DNA of 64,000 bases from Copromyces sp. CBS 386.78. Its lineage: Eukaryota; Ascomycota; Sordariomycetes; Sordariales; Sordariaceae. Within the stretch, counting starts at the first letter, position 1, and each line of letters opens with the position of its first letter. The notes beneath the pieces are model-generated. The model was given only the letters and a program-made list of their open reading frames with translations. It was not told the DNA's origin and did not search any database. The stretch lies in contig MU839082.1 in the NCBI GenBank assembly GCA_030685235.1, positions 310,001 through 374,000 of the forward strand, given 5' to 3'. Of the stretch, positions 34,001-46,499 are shown piece by piece. The translations under genes and the position numbers were made by a program.

Positions 34001-37000
34001 TAATAATAATTTATTAATATCCCTTTTATTTCTTCCCTAATTTTTTAAGGCCTATCTACCTTATTAAAGAATTTTTAAACGTTTTCCTCTATTACTTTTA
34101 TTAAATAAATGTAATAGATAATCTCTTTATAAAATAGTACGTCTTTAGTTAAATCCCTTATTAAAGCAATAAATTTAGCAATTACTACTACCTCCTTTTC
34201 TATTTTAAATCCGTATTTATTAACTATATTATTAATAAAGGAGTAGAGGGAACGTAGAAGATCGTCCTTATACTTTTCCCCTTGCCCTTCGATAATATTT
34301 TCCGTAACTTCGTACGTAAGATCTATTTCCCAGAATTTTAAAATAATAATTAGCCTTTCTAATTAAATATAATTAGTAATATATAATTAAAATCGGTCCT
34401 TTTCGCAGATAAAATTGAAAGTAGCGGCGTTAAATTCCCTAATATTAATAAAATTTATACTGTCTTTAATATACTTACCTATCCAAATACTAGTATAGCG
34501 TATACCTATTAATATATATCTCCTATTAAATTTAATATACAATTCGTATAGTATATCCCGCTTAATTAATATAAAGATAGTAATAATATTTATAATACCT
34601 TATACTTTCGCGCCTACGCAATATATAATAAAAGCCTGCAATAAAACTATTAATAATACCCTAATAAGAGAATTAGAAGTCTGTTCTTCAAATTCTTCGT
34701 CTTTAAATTAAGAAGCCCTAATAAATCAGTCTTCGATTTCCTCGTATTAAGCTGCTTCTTTACGGAAATAGCCCCTAAAGACGTAAAGAAGAAAAGAAAA
34801 GAATTTAAAATTATTTTAAAGAAGCGCCTTTTTATAAATACGGGCAATTACAATAGAAATAGGGCTAAAGAGGGTTCAGGGTATTTCCGTCTAATTATTA
34901 AGGAGCTTTATTAATAAATAACGGTCCTTACAACCCGGGTAATTAAAATATATACTGCCTTTTTTATAATTGATATATAATTTATAAAATTTTATTTAAA
35001 AAAACCTTAAAATAATTAAATATTTATTAAAAAAATCGTAAATTAAAAAGGTAATAACTTCCTTATAGTAATTTATCTATAGCCTTCTTATTATTCCTTC
35101 GCTAATTATACCCTTAATATTTCTATTTATAAATATAAACTTTTTAGGATAAAGAAAGCGAAAATAGGGAAGATTATACTTCGTAATGAAAAAATAATTA
35201 ATAAACGCAAATATAAAATATCCGCTATTAATAAAAGAAATATAGTAATTTTTATACCTGCTAATAATTACGTACGTAAATAATAAAATTAAATTTAAAG
35301 TAATACTATTTAGTAATTAAATTCGTACTTCTTCTAAATCCGTTGAAGGATCCTATTATTTTTATAATATAATTACTCGGCTCGGCTTTTACGTACAATT
35401 AAACGTAGAAATTAAATATTTTCCGGCTTATTATAATATTTACCGCCTACGGCCGGCTTAATTATAAAGGTTATAATTATATCGGCGGCTTCTACTAAAT
35501 GGACTTCCGTAGGTTCTTACCCAGTATTACTATTACTGCGTTTACCCCTACCCTTTTTCTTTTTACTAGTCGACTTACTATTAATACGAAGTTTACCGCC
35601 CTAATTAATAGATCCGAAGCAATTACGGGTAATATAATTTTACTAGCTATAATAGTAGTAAAGGCCCTTTTCCCTTTATTCTTTAAAAATTTCGGGGTTA
35701 AATATAATAGAAAAATTTATAGAATTAAAATCTATTTAATTTCTTCTTTAATTTACGGGTTTATTAGCTATAACGGGAAGGGCCGTTATAATATTTTTAA
35801 AAAAGGAGCCTAAATCTTTAAAAATACCCGTGACTACTTTATTATAATAGTCGGCGTCCTCTAACTTCTAGTTAACTTTCTTTATAAGCCTTAATTATAT
35901 AATATAATTATCGTCTTTAAAGAAATCCCAAGTAATTAAGGCACTTTAAAGCCGTTTATTAAGCTTATTATAAAGGTAATAAACCTTTATTATATTATTA
36001 AATCCGTATTTATTTATAAATTTAATAAATTTAATTTCGAAGCGTAGAAAAAGAGTATTACTTTAATAAAAATTAATAAAATATTTATTAATATCTAATT
36101 TAATATTAATATTATTATATCAATCTACAAAATATATGAAGAAAGTTTCGCCGGTCGCTTACAACTACTTCTTAAATTCCCTAGGGAATTCTATAAATTT
36201 TTTTAAACCGTTATTTAACGCCGAATATAAGTCTAGTCCTAGCCGGAATATTATACGTACGATTTTAACCTATTCTATAAAGAAATAAAGGGAATTGAAT
36301 TCCTACGTACTCCTAATTTAATTCCGCTATAATTAGAAAGCGTCGCAATATTTAATATTATCCTTATTCTCCCTAATAAACATCGGGGGGTCTTCGATAA
36401 TATATTTAAGGGGTTAGGAAACGGCTATCGTAGCCTCTTTAAGGGCGTTAGAGGTTTCTAGTATATTAAAAGGGGCTATAATAAATATAATTATAATTTA
36501 TTATTATAAAACTATAATTATATATTTTATTACGTTTTATTATTTTATTATAATATTATAATTTGTAATAATTGTCGAGAATACCCTTCCTAATAGTTCG
36601 ATAATAAATTTGAAGGCTAATTATTGGGCAACGGTTCTAATAAAGACTTTGTAGTTTCGAAAAATTAAATGTAGCCGAATATCCTTTATAAAGCTATTTA
36701 CGAAATTCTGGATACCGTAAATAATATTAACGAATCAAAGAAGGGTTATTTAATAAATTTCAATATTGGGAATTAAATCTTTAGTAAAAACGTTGAAAAA
36801 TTCCCTAAAGTCGAATAGGTCGGAGGAATTGTTTATTAATAAGCTAATTCCTTATTTCGTTTCCTAAGGATTTAGAGTAATGTAATCCGGTAATAAAATA
36901 TCGTTGCCGCTATCGTTATTATTACTAGAATAATAATCGTAATTACTATTATCTTCCGTAAAGAAATTAATTTATAATATAAAGGGGATTACTATAATAT

Positions 37001-37241
37001 AAAGGCGTAATTAAGGGGGACTACTGCGATATAAAGGCGTAATTGTAATAATTAGACTACCGCTTTTAGGGTCTGGTCTTAACGAATTTACGGTTTAACG
37101 AAGCGATTTTATATACCGGGGTTTACGACTCTTACGAAGCGATCCCAATATAATTCTAGATTACGTAACTTTTCGCCGCGCGATTCCAGGGGTCGAAAAG
37201 AGATATACGTATAAACGTGGTAATTTAAAGGTATAATTAAC

Positions 37242-37549
37242 TATTACGGTATAAAAGTATAAAGTAAGTAAGAATATACGTAATTGTACGAAGGAGTAAG
37301 AAGAAAGGTTTAAGGGTACGATCCTAGATTAGTTTTTATAGAGGCCAATCTAGGAGATTAATTCTATAACAATCTTATAAGTATTATAGAATTGGTATAA
37401 CCTATATAGCGATAGCGATAATAAGGCTATCGTAGCCTTCTACAAAGGCCGTAATAGCCTTATACTATGCTCGGAGCTATGGCCTAATCCCTAGCTCTGA
37501 TAACTGCCAACCGCATGCTCTGAACCATCACAAGGCTAACCCTATGATA
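37242..37549 (-). repeat. LTR of gypsy C (5' LTR in element orientation)
   Basis: 308 bp, from TATTACGGTATAAAAG to CCCTATGATA. Its right part is much less mutated than the left partner; for example it keeps GGCCTAATCCCTAGCTCTGA, so RIP was uneven between the two LTRs. Confidence 0.95.
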
Positions 37550-37554
37550 ATTTT

Positions 37555-40500
37555 CTAAAATTCGTATTGAATGTTAATAGGGTTCTATTTTACGTTTACT
37601 AGATTCTCTTATTAAGAATATATTTGGTCCGGGAATATTTTTCCTTTAGTATTTAGCCCTTACAGATCCGATTTTAATAACGTAATTAAGGCTATACGTA
37701 TTATAAAAGAGTTCGATAATATATCCGGCGTATTATTCGATTTTATAGAAAGATTGTTAAATTATACGTATAGACAATATATTATATTGGCGATATACTA
37801 TAGTAAGCGGATAATTCTAGCGCTAAAGGCCTTCGAATAATAAAGTTCTATCGTTATTATTTTATATTATCGGTTCGCAGTTAATATATTATAATTGTTA
37901 ATTATTAATTTAAAAATAATAGATTATTAGGATAGTATTATATTTAATAAATTAAAATATAATATATATTATTAACGTTAAAGAACAAGTTAAATTAAAA
38001 TAAGTTTAAAATATAATAGGGTATAATTAAGTTAAATCCTCCTTTAATATTAATAAGCCCGGCTTTAAATCAGATTTTAATAAAGCTTATCAATTTAATT
38101 TATTTAAAATATAATAGTTTCGGGAATTTAATATATATTCTTTTTAAAAACAGTATTTTAATTAAATTAATTAAATACAATTATATATTAGTATTACGTT
38201 TTTAATTATTCCCGCCCAGTATTAAACGTTTATAATCCCCCGTTTATTATTTTAAAAATTATAAAATATTGAATTATAATTTGTAAATAATTATTATACC
38301 AGCCTTTTTATTAAATTAATTAAAAAAATCGTATTTTCAATTAGTATTTTATAAAAAGGTAGCCGAAGATACCAGATATAACCTAATTAAATTTATTATT
38401 AAAACCGCTACGGCTATTACAAGGAGTATTATTATATTAATAGGTTGGAAGGTTTCGAAATCCGACCGTGAAAATATAGACGAAATTATACGAAAGGCCC
38501 GATTTAATTTTAATCGCCTTTATATACTCGCTTCGAAAACTTAGTTATCCGGTTCGGTAGTAGGGTTAGCCGTTAGATCTATTACTGGATCTATCGCTGG
38601 CGACGGTAATAGTAATAGTAATAGTAATAACGGCGGTAAGAGTAATTCGCTTAATTCGAAGAATATTCGAGATATATTACAGTTGAATATTTATACTAGT
38701 ATTTATTTTAGCAATATTATAGAGGAGTACGGGCTCTTTATTAATATAAATACGTTGACGGGAGAGAATGCGTATTGGTAAATTGTATCCCTTTAATATT
38801 GGAAATTAAATTTGTAAGGTTAAGGTTTGAAATTACTAAATTTAATCCTATAATACTAAGGCCGCGCGTACGTGACCCGTATAGAATTATACGTGTGCGA
38901 CGTATAAATTTCTACCCTATATTATTAACTTTACTTTAATTTTAATTAATTAGTATATTATTGACGACGATAATGACAACGACGATATATAGGATTTTTA
39001 AAATTCTAATATATTAGACGAACTTTTCGAATATCGAAAAGGTGCTTTTTAATAAGATTAATTTCTAGGAGACGATTCGCCTATTAGTTTTCGGCATATT
39101 TATTAAATTTAACCCGAAGTTGACCGTAGTAATATAATAATTCTATAAGGATTATTCTTACTTATTCGAGAAAGTGCTTTTGCGAGCGGATTAGAACGAA
39201 CTAGATAGTAAGGATAGTATTAAAGATAGATTATTTATTAAAGCCTAATATGAGACTGAAATCGAATAATCCGCCGATAATATTTATTTCGAATTAATAG
39301 TTATTAATTAGATTCCGATTAAGGAAGTGTCCGATATACGCTATATTACTAATAAGAAGAAGAAATTTCCTTTACGGTCCAATAATATATTTACTACGCT
39401 TACATTCTGTAGGTTACTTTAAGACGCTTATTATAAGGATTATAGGAAGAAGTGTTAATACCCTTTTGGGTTTACGGATAAGGCTATTGAATAGTTAAGG
39501 AAGTTTGGCTTTATTAATAGGTACGTACCCTATTTTTGGTAGCGAATTCAGGTATTTTTATATTTAATACTTTTGTAGTTGAAATTTAATAATATTTCGA
39601 ATATTGGTAATTGGAATACGCTAAATTATTGACGTTAGTACTAAATATTTTATATTTATTATAACCGTTTAGCATTAGGAAGTTCTAATAATTTGGTATA
39701 TTTGAGAAGTGGTTTGAATAATCTGTTATATTCCGCTATCGAAAGAATTGCCTTCGAATTCGTCAATATATTATACTTTAGAATTATATTAATTTCGATA
39801 TATTAATTTTAATTATTTATATTATAATAGCGTAAAGGCCGGGTAATTCTATATAAATTCGAGAAGGTATAGTAGGAATTTATATAATTATAAAACTATT
39901 TTAATAGTATTCTACTCGTTCAACCTGCTTTTACCAATTATTAAATTAATATTATATCGATTACTTTTTTATATTAATAGCCCGCTATATCCGTCGCTAT
40001 AGTATTAAATTACTATTATAGAACTATATAATATAAGATGGACCGAAATTAATAAGTGGAATTTTATATATATACCTATAGGGATATATATATACGCTTT
40101 ACTTTTAGCCCCGGCCAATACGTATAGTACTAATGAAAAAGTAGTAGTATAAAGCAGATTCTATTCGGCCGTATCGACTATATTTTCGTATTTGAAAACA
40201 GTAAAGAGGATATTGACCGTTATATTTTTATAATATTAATACCGGTTAAGCGTATAAGTATTCGCCATCTTATATTTAGTTTAAAAATTCTATAAAAAAA
40301 GATAGACGAAGCTATAATCGTGGGTATTCTTACTATTTTACTAGTATATATTTATATAGTATTTATTAAAGATGTTAGTATTGTATAGGTAAATTGGGAA
40401 ATTCACCTCCTCTAAAGAATTCCTTATATAAGTTAAAAGTGCCCGCTATTTACTTCTAACTATAATATAGGTACTAATATCCCTAAAAGCTAGTATATAT

Positions 40501-40900
40501 TCCTAGTATATTGTATGCTAGGTATTAAAGAATATTAAGATTAATTTATAGCAAGTCCTTATATCCTTCCTTATTTATATAGCTTGAATATTCTATTAAT
40601 ATCTATTTTATAATAGTCTCGCCTACCGAGGGCAATTATAAAGTTCGTATAAATTAGTATAAACGGCAAATATTGCCGGGTAAATTACTACCGTATACTA
40701 GTCCCCTTCAATTTATATAGAATTTTGCTAACCTTTTCTATATTCGTACCCTCCTTTTACTCCTCCAATATATACTATCGACAATAATAAAATAGTGAGT
40801 CATATTCCTTGTACGGCTATACCTACCTTATTATATACTAATAACGCTAATATGAATAGTAAATTCCCGAATAATAGAGCAATAGTCCGGTGCCCTCCCT
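37555..40900 (+). pseudogene. Broken rightward ORF of the unclassified element, 3' part
   Basis: Continuation beyond the right gypsy LTR. Readable parts include NSLNSKNIRDILQLNIYTS followed by IEEYGLFININTLTGENA (about 38641-38770). This resembles a conserved EYG..NxN.LxGE..H block that I associate with C-terminal parts of large repetitive fungal transposase-like proteins. Near 39420-39540, KDYRKKCQYPFGFTDKAIEQ-like sequence is present with RIP stops. Family membership is uncertain. Confidence 0.45.
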
Positions 40901-41322
40901 TACTTAGAGCTAAATTCCCCCCTATTATTTCTATCTCTTTACGTAAGGACTATAATTAACGTTTTATTATTTACAACGACAATACGGTAAGCGAAATATA
41001 TATGAATATAAAAATCCAACGAGCATAATTAATTAGAAGAAATTTTATAAATAAGGAGGTGTAGATATAGTAATATACAGTACTAGTATTATAGATTTTA
41101 TCGTTTTAGGGTTTTTGGGGATTTAATTATTTAGAGACGGGCGTACGGGCGCAAGGGTACGAACGAGGTGGAAGCAAGGGGTAGTAGCACGTATATTTTA
41201 TAATAGTCCGAACGTAGGAGGTAATCGGATAGTCCGAGCGTAGAAGCCGGATTAGAAACCGGCCGGGGTGGGGCGTACGACCGGGGTCGGGCAGGCGGAG
41301 CAGGATCGGGAGCCGGGTAGGG

Positions 41323-41376
41323 CGGAGCAGGGGAGCAGGGGAGCAAGGGAGCAGGGAAGCAGGGCAGGGCAGGGCA
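41323..41376. repeat. GGAGCAGGG minisatellite
   Basis: About six imperfect copies of a 9-10 bp GGAGCAGGG-type unit, ending in three GGGCA units. It lies in a GC-rich patch directly at the edge of the AT-rich block. Confidence 0.75.
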
Positions 41377-41459
41377 CTAGAACCGACCGCGGGCGGACAC
41401 CTGGCAGCAGCCGCAGGGGCCGTACAGTACCCTAGACTAAGACAATCTAAGACCCAATC

Positions 41460-42627
41460 CACCGCTACACAGGAGCTGCAATAGCACCTTGCCTGCCGGG
41501 GCCAACTATCGCTATTAATTCAACTATCGCTACCGTAATTCCTGTAGCATATTTTATCACTGTGCCACTTATATAACAGCGCCAGTCGCCGTGCACAGGC
41601 CGTCGCTTCGGTAGCTATCTAACACTGTCTGACTGTCTCTTTGTGATCTCGTGGACACCATCACTTGAATACGTACACTAGAGGTAGGGGACTGTGCCAT
41701 CCTGGAGTATAGCATGCCATAGACTTCAGATGAACCTCGAGGATGGGTTCGTCTCAACTTTGGACAGATGGAAGTTTTGGGTAGGTAGAGGTAGGCTGAA
41801 ACGTCGGGGGCTTGGTGGCTGACCGGTCACTACTGCGTATGTCATGGCGCTGAAGGATGACAGGATTTGGGGGACGGCAGGGCCTACTGATGGGTATTTT
41901 CCTCGCCATCCCCTCCCATTCTCTCTTCTCCGCGTTTTTCTCCTCACAGTAAAGGTATTGTCTTATCCATCATAAAAGCCGTCCACTGCCTTCCAAGTCC
42001 CAACAACAGAACCTTGCTTCCCAATCACTTGACTAGGCACCTAGAAGCGAGGAGGAATCGAGAACGAGACTCTCTTGTGCGGCCAAACGATGGCGTTACT
42101 GCGGAATGGTGCAATGTGCGCTGCAACCCCCTGCTGCTCAAGCGCTGCCGGCCCCTCCCCAGTGCTCCCCTCCTGGTTCGGCACCAAGTTGTAGGGGGTT
42201 TGGCTGCGAAGCGCGGAATGGTCTTGAGAACAGAAAGAGATGGACAGATGGACTCGACCATTCAGATCGGTTCCGCCCCCTGCTGCCTCCAAGCGTAGGG
42301 TAACCTTGTCACTGGCCTTGCCATACCTCGTGCTGGTCTCTCGTGTAGGTAGTGTAGTGTAGGTGCTGTCCGTGGTCGCCGTACTTGTAGGTATATGTGC
42401 CTGCTGATGGTGAACAGCAACCAAGAGACTCTGGCCGTTGCGATCGCCAACCCGTTCCGACTCTAGGGAGGGGGAAAAGCGGAGGTGTCGAGGTACGGTA
42501 TCTGTAGCCCGCTTGTAGCCCGTCCGTCGTTTACTCCATGTTTTTGTGTCGGGCCACTCCGGGGCAACATGTGGGTTTAGTGGGGAAGAGTGGAGGCGTT
42601 CGGACGGTCTTTGTCCACACAGAAGTC
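41460..42627. other. GC-balanced spacer between the two transposon blocks
   Basis: About 1.2 kb of unmutated sequence that was continuous with 62024 onward before the composite insertion. Overlapping open frames on both strands at 42014-42450 show no known motif. No gene is supported. Confidence 0.5.
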
Positions 42628-42635
42628 GTTACTGG

Positions 42636-42685
42636 CGAGCCGGTTATTGCGACTGTGTGTTCGGTCCCTGCGATTGTGTGGGTCT
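42636..42685 (+). repeat. Left terminal inverted repeat of the MULE
   Basis: 50 bp from CGAGCCGG to GTGTGGGTCT, an inverted match to 61966-62015 with two transition differences. Confidence 0.93.
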
Positions 42686-42913
42686 CCAGCCAGCCAGTTA
42701 AATCAATGAACACATGTTCATCGCATGTCGCTTTGGTGGAGATTTTGCGGGCGCGAACATTGTTAACTCATTTGCACTAATAATATACGCGAAAGTCAAC
42801 AAATCGTTCAATTGAAGTTATTGTATCGCGCCGTCGCCATTACTAAAGTAAGTTATAGTATTGAGGGGTATTAAGGGGTATTGAAGTGCGTTCACTAACC
42901 GTACTACTATAAA

Positions 42914-43594
42914 ATGCCTAAAATTATTGACCTTACCCTCTTTCAGCTAGAGCCTGCCTGTACCCCGAGCCCTACCCCCTCTATTAAATAGATTAAGACC
43001 GAGCCGTACGACGATAAACGCGACTATTTTAATATCGATAAGCTCGTCGTTAAGGAGGAGAGGCTGCCGTCTCCCGTTGCTCTCGTTCCCCCCGCGGATG
43101 AAGAAGATTTCGTTACGATTGCTAAGATGGAGTCGCGGTCGTTTCTCCCCGCTATCGAAGAGTTAGACTTTATCGCGATTATTAAAATAGAATTAGAATT
43201 CTAAGAGCTGTCTAAGCCGCTCCTCGATCTAAAGCGTAAGAATTGGCAAGATATTAACGAATTGATAAAGGATGTACAAGCGGCGGCGTTCGTTATAAGA
43301 TTTATTATTATAAAGAGGAGGAGTAGTAACTACGTCGATAGTAAACCGACCCGTATCGATTTCGAATATATAGAAGGCGCCGCGTACTAAGGTAGGCGAT
43401 TAACCCTTATTATAAATAGGACTTGCTTATATACTACGACAATTAAAAAGAATTGTAGATAGAAAGTAAAAGCGCTATTTACTAAGAGAGGGGCATAATA
43501 TTTTTTCTTTATTATCTATCCCGAGTATTATTACGACCTATAGTTAAATATAGCCTAATATATAGCTATTTATTATTGCGCTTAAAGGATAAGC
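42914..43594 (+). pseudogene. MULE transposase, N-terminal part (RIP-broken)
   Basis: It starts ATG CCT AAA ATT (MPKIIDLTLFQLEPAC). An acidic N-terminal part precedes a FAR1/WRKY-GCM1-like zinc finger region: NWQDINELIKDVQAAAF, then RRLTLIINRTCLYTTTIKKNC followed by VKALFTKRGA and a YPEYYYDL stretch. This fits the K..C.W..KA....(W)...H..HNH arrangement of MULE N-terminal domains with His/Trp/Gln codons mutated. The frame stops at the gypsy A target site TAAGC (43590-43594). Confidence 0.72.
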
Positions 43595-43817
43595 TATCAC
43601 GGGGCAAGGGCACCGTTAGGTTTGTAGTACGATGTATATTGTTGTACGAAGAGAGCAAGGAAGAGGTGTGCGCCAGCCAGGGCATAATATAAGGCTCGTT
43701 GAGCCTCTATGCCAAGGCTGGACCTAATACCATAGTAATAACTATATATAGCTATATATAATAGCGTATTAGCTAATAGCACGCAAGGCATAGGGTATGT
43801 AATCTAGCCCTATAATA
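43595..43817 (-). repeat. LTR of gypsy A (3' LTR in element orientation)
   Basis: 223 bp, TATCACGGGGCAAGGG to CCCTATAATA, paired with 59371-59593. The head and tail resemble those of the gypsy C LTR. Confidence 0.95.
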
Positions 43818-46499
43818 CTACCTCCCTTTAAAAAAAATTCCCGGCTATAAAAGTGCTATTTAAATTTAAATATATTATTTTACTTAAAGTAAATTAAAAG
43901 TTTTACTAAAACGGCTAGCTACTTAGCACTAAAACTCCTACTTAAGGGCGGCCGCCAGCCTAAAACATTATTAAATATACCCTTTATTTAAAAATATCCA
44001 TCTACCTCGATTATTATTATAAATAATCCTAAACAAATTCAAAATCGTGCTTAATAATCTTATAAATTTCCTATTTATATTTTACTATTACTAACCCCCG
44101 ACGGGGGGTACTATAAGGACGCTCGTAATATAATAATTTATAAGGACGCTTATAACCCTACTAATATTATAAACTATAAAGACCCTCTATTCGAATCTTG
44201 TCTATAACTATTATAATTATTTTTTCTCTATATTTTGTAATTATATCCCTTATCCCTACTAACCGTAATAAAAATTTTAACCGTAGGCTCTAACTGTTAA
44301 TTAAGGGGGGGGTAAAATATTAGGGGTAGGAAATATAAGACCGCTATAAAACGTATTATCTCCCGGTCGCTATTAACGGTACTTAATTACTATAGTTAAG
44401 TATTTATAAAGCGATTTAATTAGGATATATAGAATAAATTGTACTCTAAACTCCTTTTTTACTATTTTCAATCTTTTTACTAATATTATTATACTACTCT
44501 AATACTACGTCGGAAAGGTTATTAAAAAAGATCTAAATTAATGTTAGTTAATAAAGGGGGATTTAAATTAATAATAATATCGGTTAATAATAACCTTTTT
44601 TTTAACCTTCTTCTACCTTTCCTCTTTTTAACCTAAATTAGGGGTACTCCTATATTTAAGTTAATATTATAATATTCTTAAATAGTATCGTCATATTCTT
44701 CTAAATTTTTAACCGATTATTAGTTAAGTTTATTAATACCTTTCTATTTAATATAATATATCCAATAGCCGTTATTTACTTTACTATAACCGATAATCTT
44801 CTCGAAATTCTATTCCTACTATTCGTTATTACACTCGTCGGTTCTATTCATAATACGGCTATTATTAATTAAAATATCCTATTCAATTTTATATTAACTT
44901 AGTAGTCCGATTATATCCTAAAGTTTAATTATCGAAATGTAAAATATTAGGCTAACCTTTATATTTTTAAAAAGCTTAAACTTTATTCTATATAAATTAC
45001 ATTCGAATACTTAGAAAGGTCTTTTAAATTTAGGTATTAATTTAGCTTATAATTTCCCTATAGCGAAATTCTTAATATTAAATAAAATTCGGTCTCCGGT
45101 TCAATATTTTAATATATTACTATAATTTTTATTAATATTTACTTCGTATTAATTTTATACCTACTTAAATAGAACTACTACGCTATTTAAAATAGTTTAA
45201 AAATAATTAACTACCTTTAAAACTTTAAAAAATTCTTTCTTTTAAATATTTAAAAAATTAAGGGGGTATAATTTAGCCGGCTCTATATTTATACAAAAGT
45301 AAAAACCGTAATTAGCGTAAAATAGGCTAATTCCTATAGTTTTAGAGATTATATTATTATAAGCGAATTCGGCTAAAGGTAGCCAATCTACCCAATTATC
45401 ATACGCCTAATTAATATAGAATTATAAATATTATTCTATTTTTACATTAATCCTTTTAATTTAATTATTAATTTAAGAGTAGAAAGCTAAAGAAAATTTT
45501 ACTATAATTCCTAACTTCTCGTATAGGGTTTTTTAAAATATTAAAATAAATTACAATCCCTTATTTAAAATAATACTATCCGGTAAATTGTAAATACTAT
45601 AAATCCTTTTAATAAACCGTTCAATTAATTTGTCGGTTTCTAAAGTCTCTATTAGTATATAATACTGTATCTTCGTAAATTGGTTAACGATTATTATAAT
45701 ATACTTATAAATTCTTCCTCTCCTAATATAAAATATTATAAATATAATATAATTGATTAAAATCTATAATTATAATTTAAACGGTATTAAGAATAATTTT
45801 AAAAATCTTACTAGCGAATACTTAGAAGACTTCGTCTTTATATAGGCTAAATAAGCTTTATAGAATTCTTTAATTAATTAATATATCCTTAGCTGATAAT
45901 AAAAATAGTTAAAGGTTTCGTACGTCCTTTCTCTGCTTAAGTAACCTCCTAATTTAGCCGTATATATCTTATAAATTAATTAAAATTAAGTTTCCTTATT
46001 ATTTAAATTAATAAAAATACGTTCTTTTATATCCTTCCTCTAATAAATTTGGCCTATCTATATTAAATATTCCGTAAATGCGATTTTGAAGTATTTTACG
46101 ACTTCGGGGGTCTATTTCCGTTAGCCATCCTTTTACAAATAGGATATCATTTCTTACATTAAATTTAATTTAGCGTAATTATTATTAATAAAGTCGTCGG
46201 TAGATTTCGTAATATCGAACTCGTAAAGGTTAAAATTATTAAAATACAAATTTTAATTATAAAAATCTATACTATAATTTATATAGTAGACCTCTTCTAT
46301 TTTACCTAAGTATAAGTAAGCTACGTTTATAGGCTCGTCGTTAAAGAACGCTAGGTCGAAGAGATTTAAATTAATTAGTAATTTCTTTCGTATTATTAAC
46401 CTTTCGTCGTCGTTAAATTATAATCTATTTTCTAGCTTCCTATTCAAGGCATTTAGCCGTATATTCGCCGCCCCCTACCTATATATAATATAAAAGTTA

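Larger units (their letters stand above)
30376..37549 (-). mobile_element. Gypsy (Ty3) LTR retrotransposon 'C', full length, RIP-inactivated
   Basis: 7174 bp. The two LTRs are exactly 308 bp each, and perfect 5-bp target duplications ATTTT flank the element (30371-30375, 37550-37554). Orientation is minus: next to the left LTR the reverse complement reads a purine-rich GGGGTAG tract, and the reverse transcriptase reads on the minus strand. In the first 31 bases the two LTRs differ at eight positions, all C/T or G/A transitions, the mark of RIP. It interrupts the rightward ORF of the surrounding element. It is related to gypsy 'A' (43595-59593) in RT sequence and in the head and tail of the LTR. 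Confidence 0.95.
25450..41110. mobile_element. RIP-mutated element of unknown class with two divergent broken ORFs, split by a gypsy insertion
   Basis: AT-rich block between two GC-balanced flanks. Removing the gypsy element at 30376-37549 and one target copy leaves about 8.5 kb. A minus-strand frame runs leftward from about 28.1 kb, and a plus-strand frame starts at the ATG at 28497 and continues beyond the gypsy element to about 40.9 kb. The two diverge from a 0.2-0.4 kb AT-rich gap. Terminal repeats and target duplication could not be fixed. Two 7-bp matches in inverted orientation near 25667-25690 and 41117-41142 are the best but weak candidates for ends. The two ORFs may belong to one element or to two adjacent ones. 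Confidence 0.5.

Noticed and set aside
41127..41462. 111-codon minus-strand Pro/Leu-rich frame
   Set aside because: It is a translation of the GC-rich minisatellite patch without a domain.
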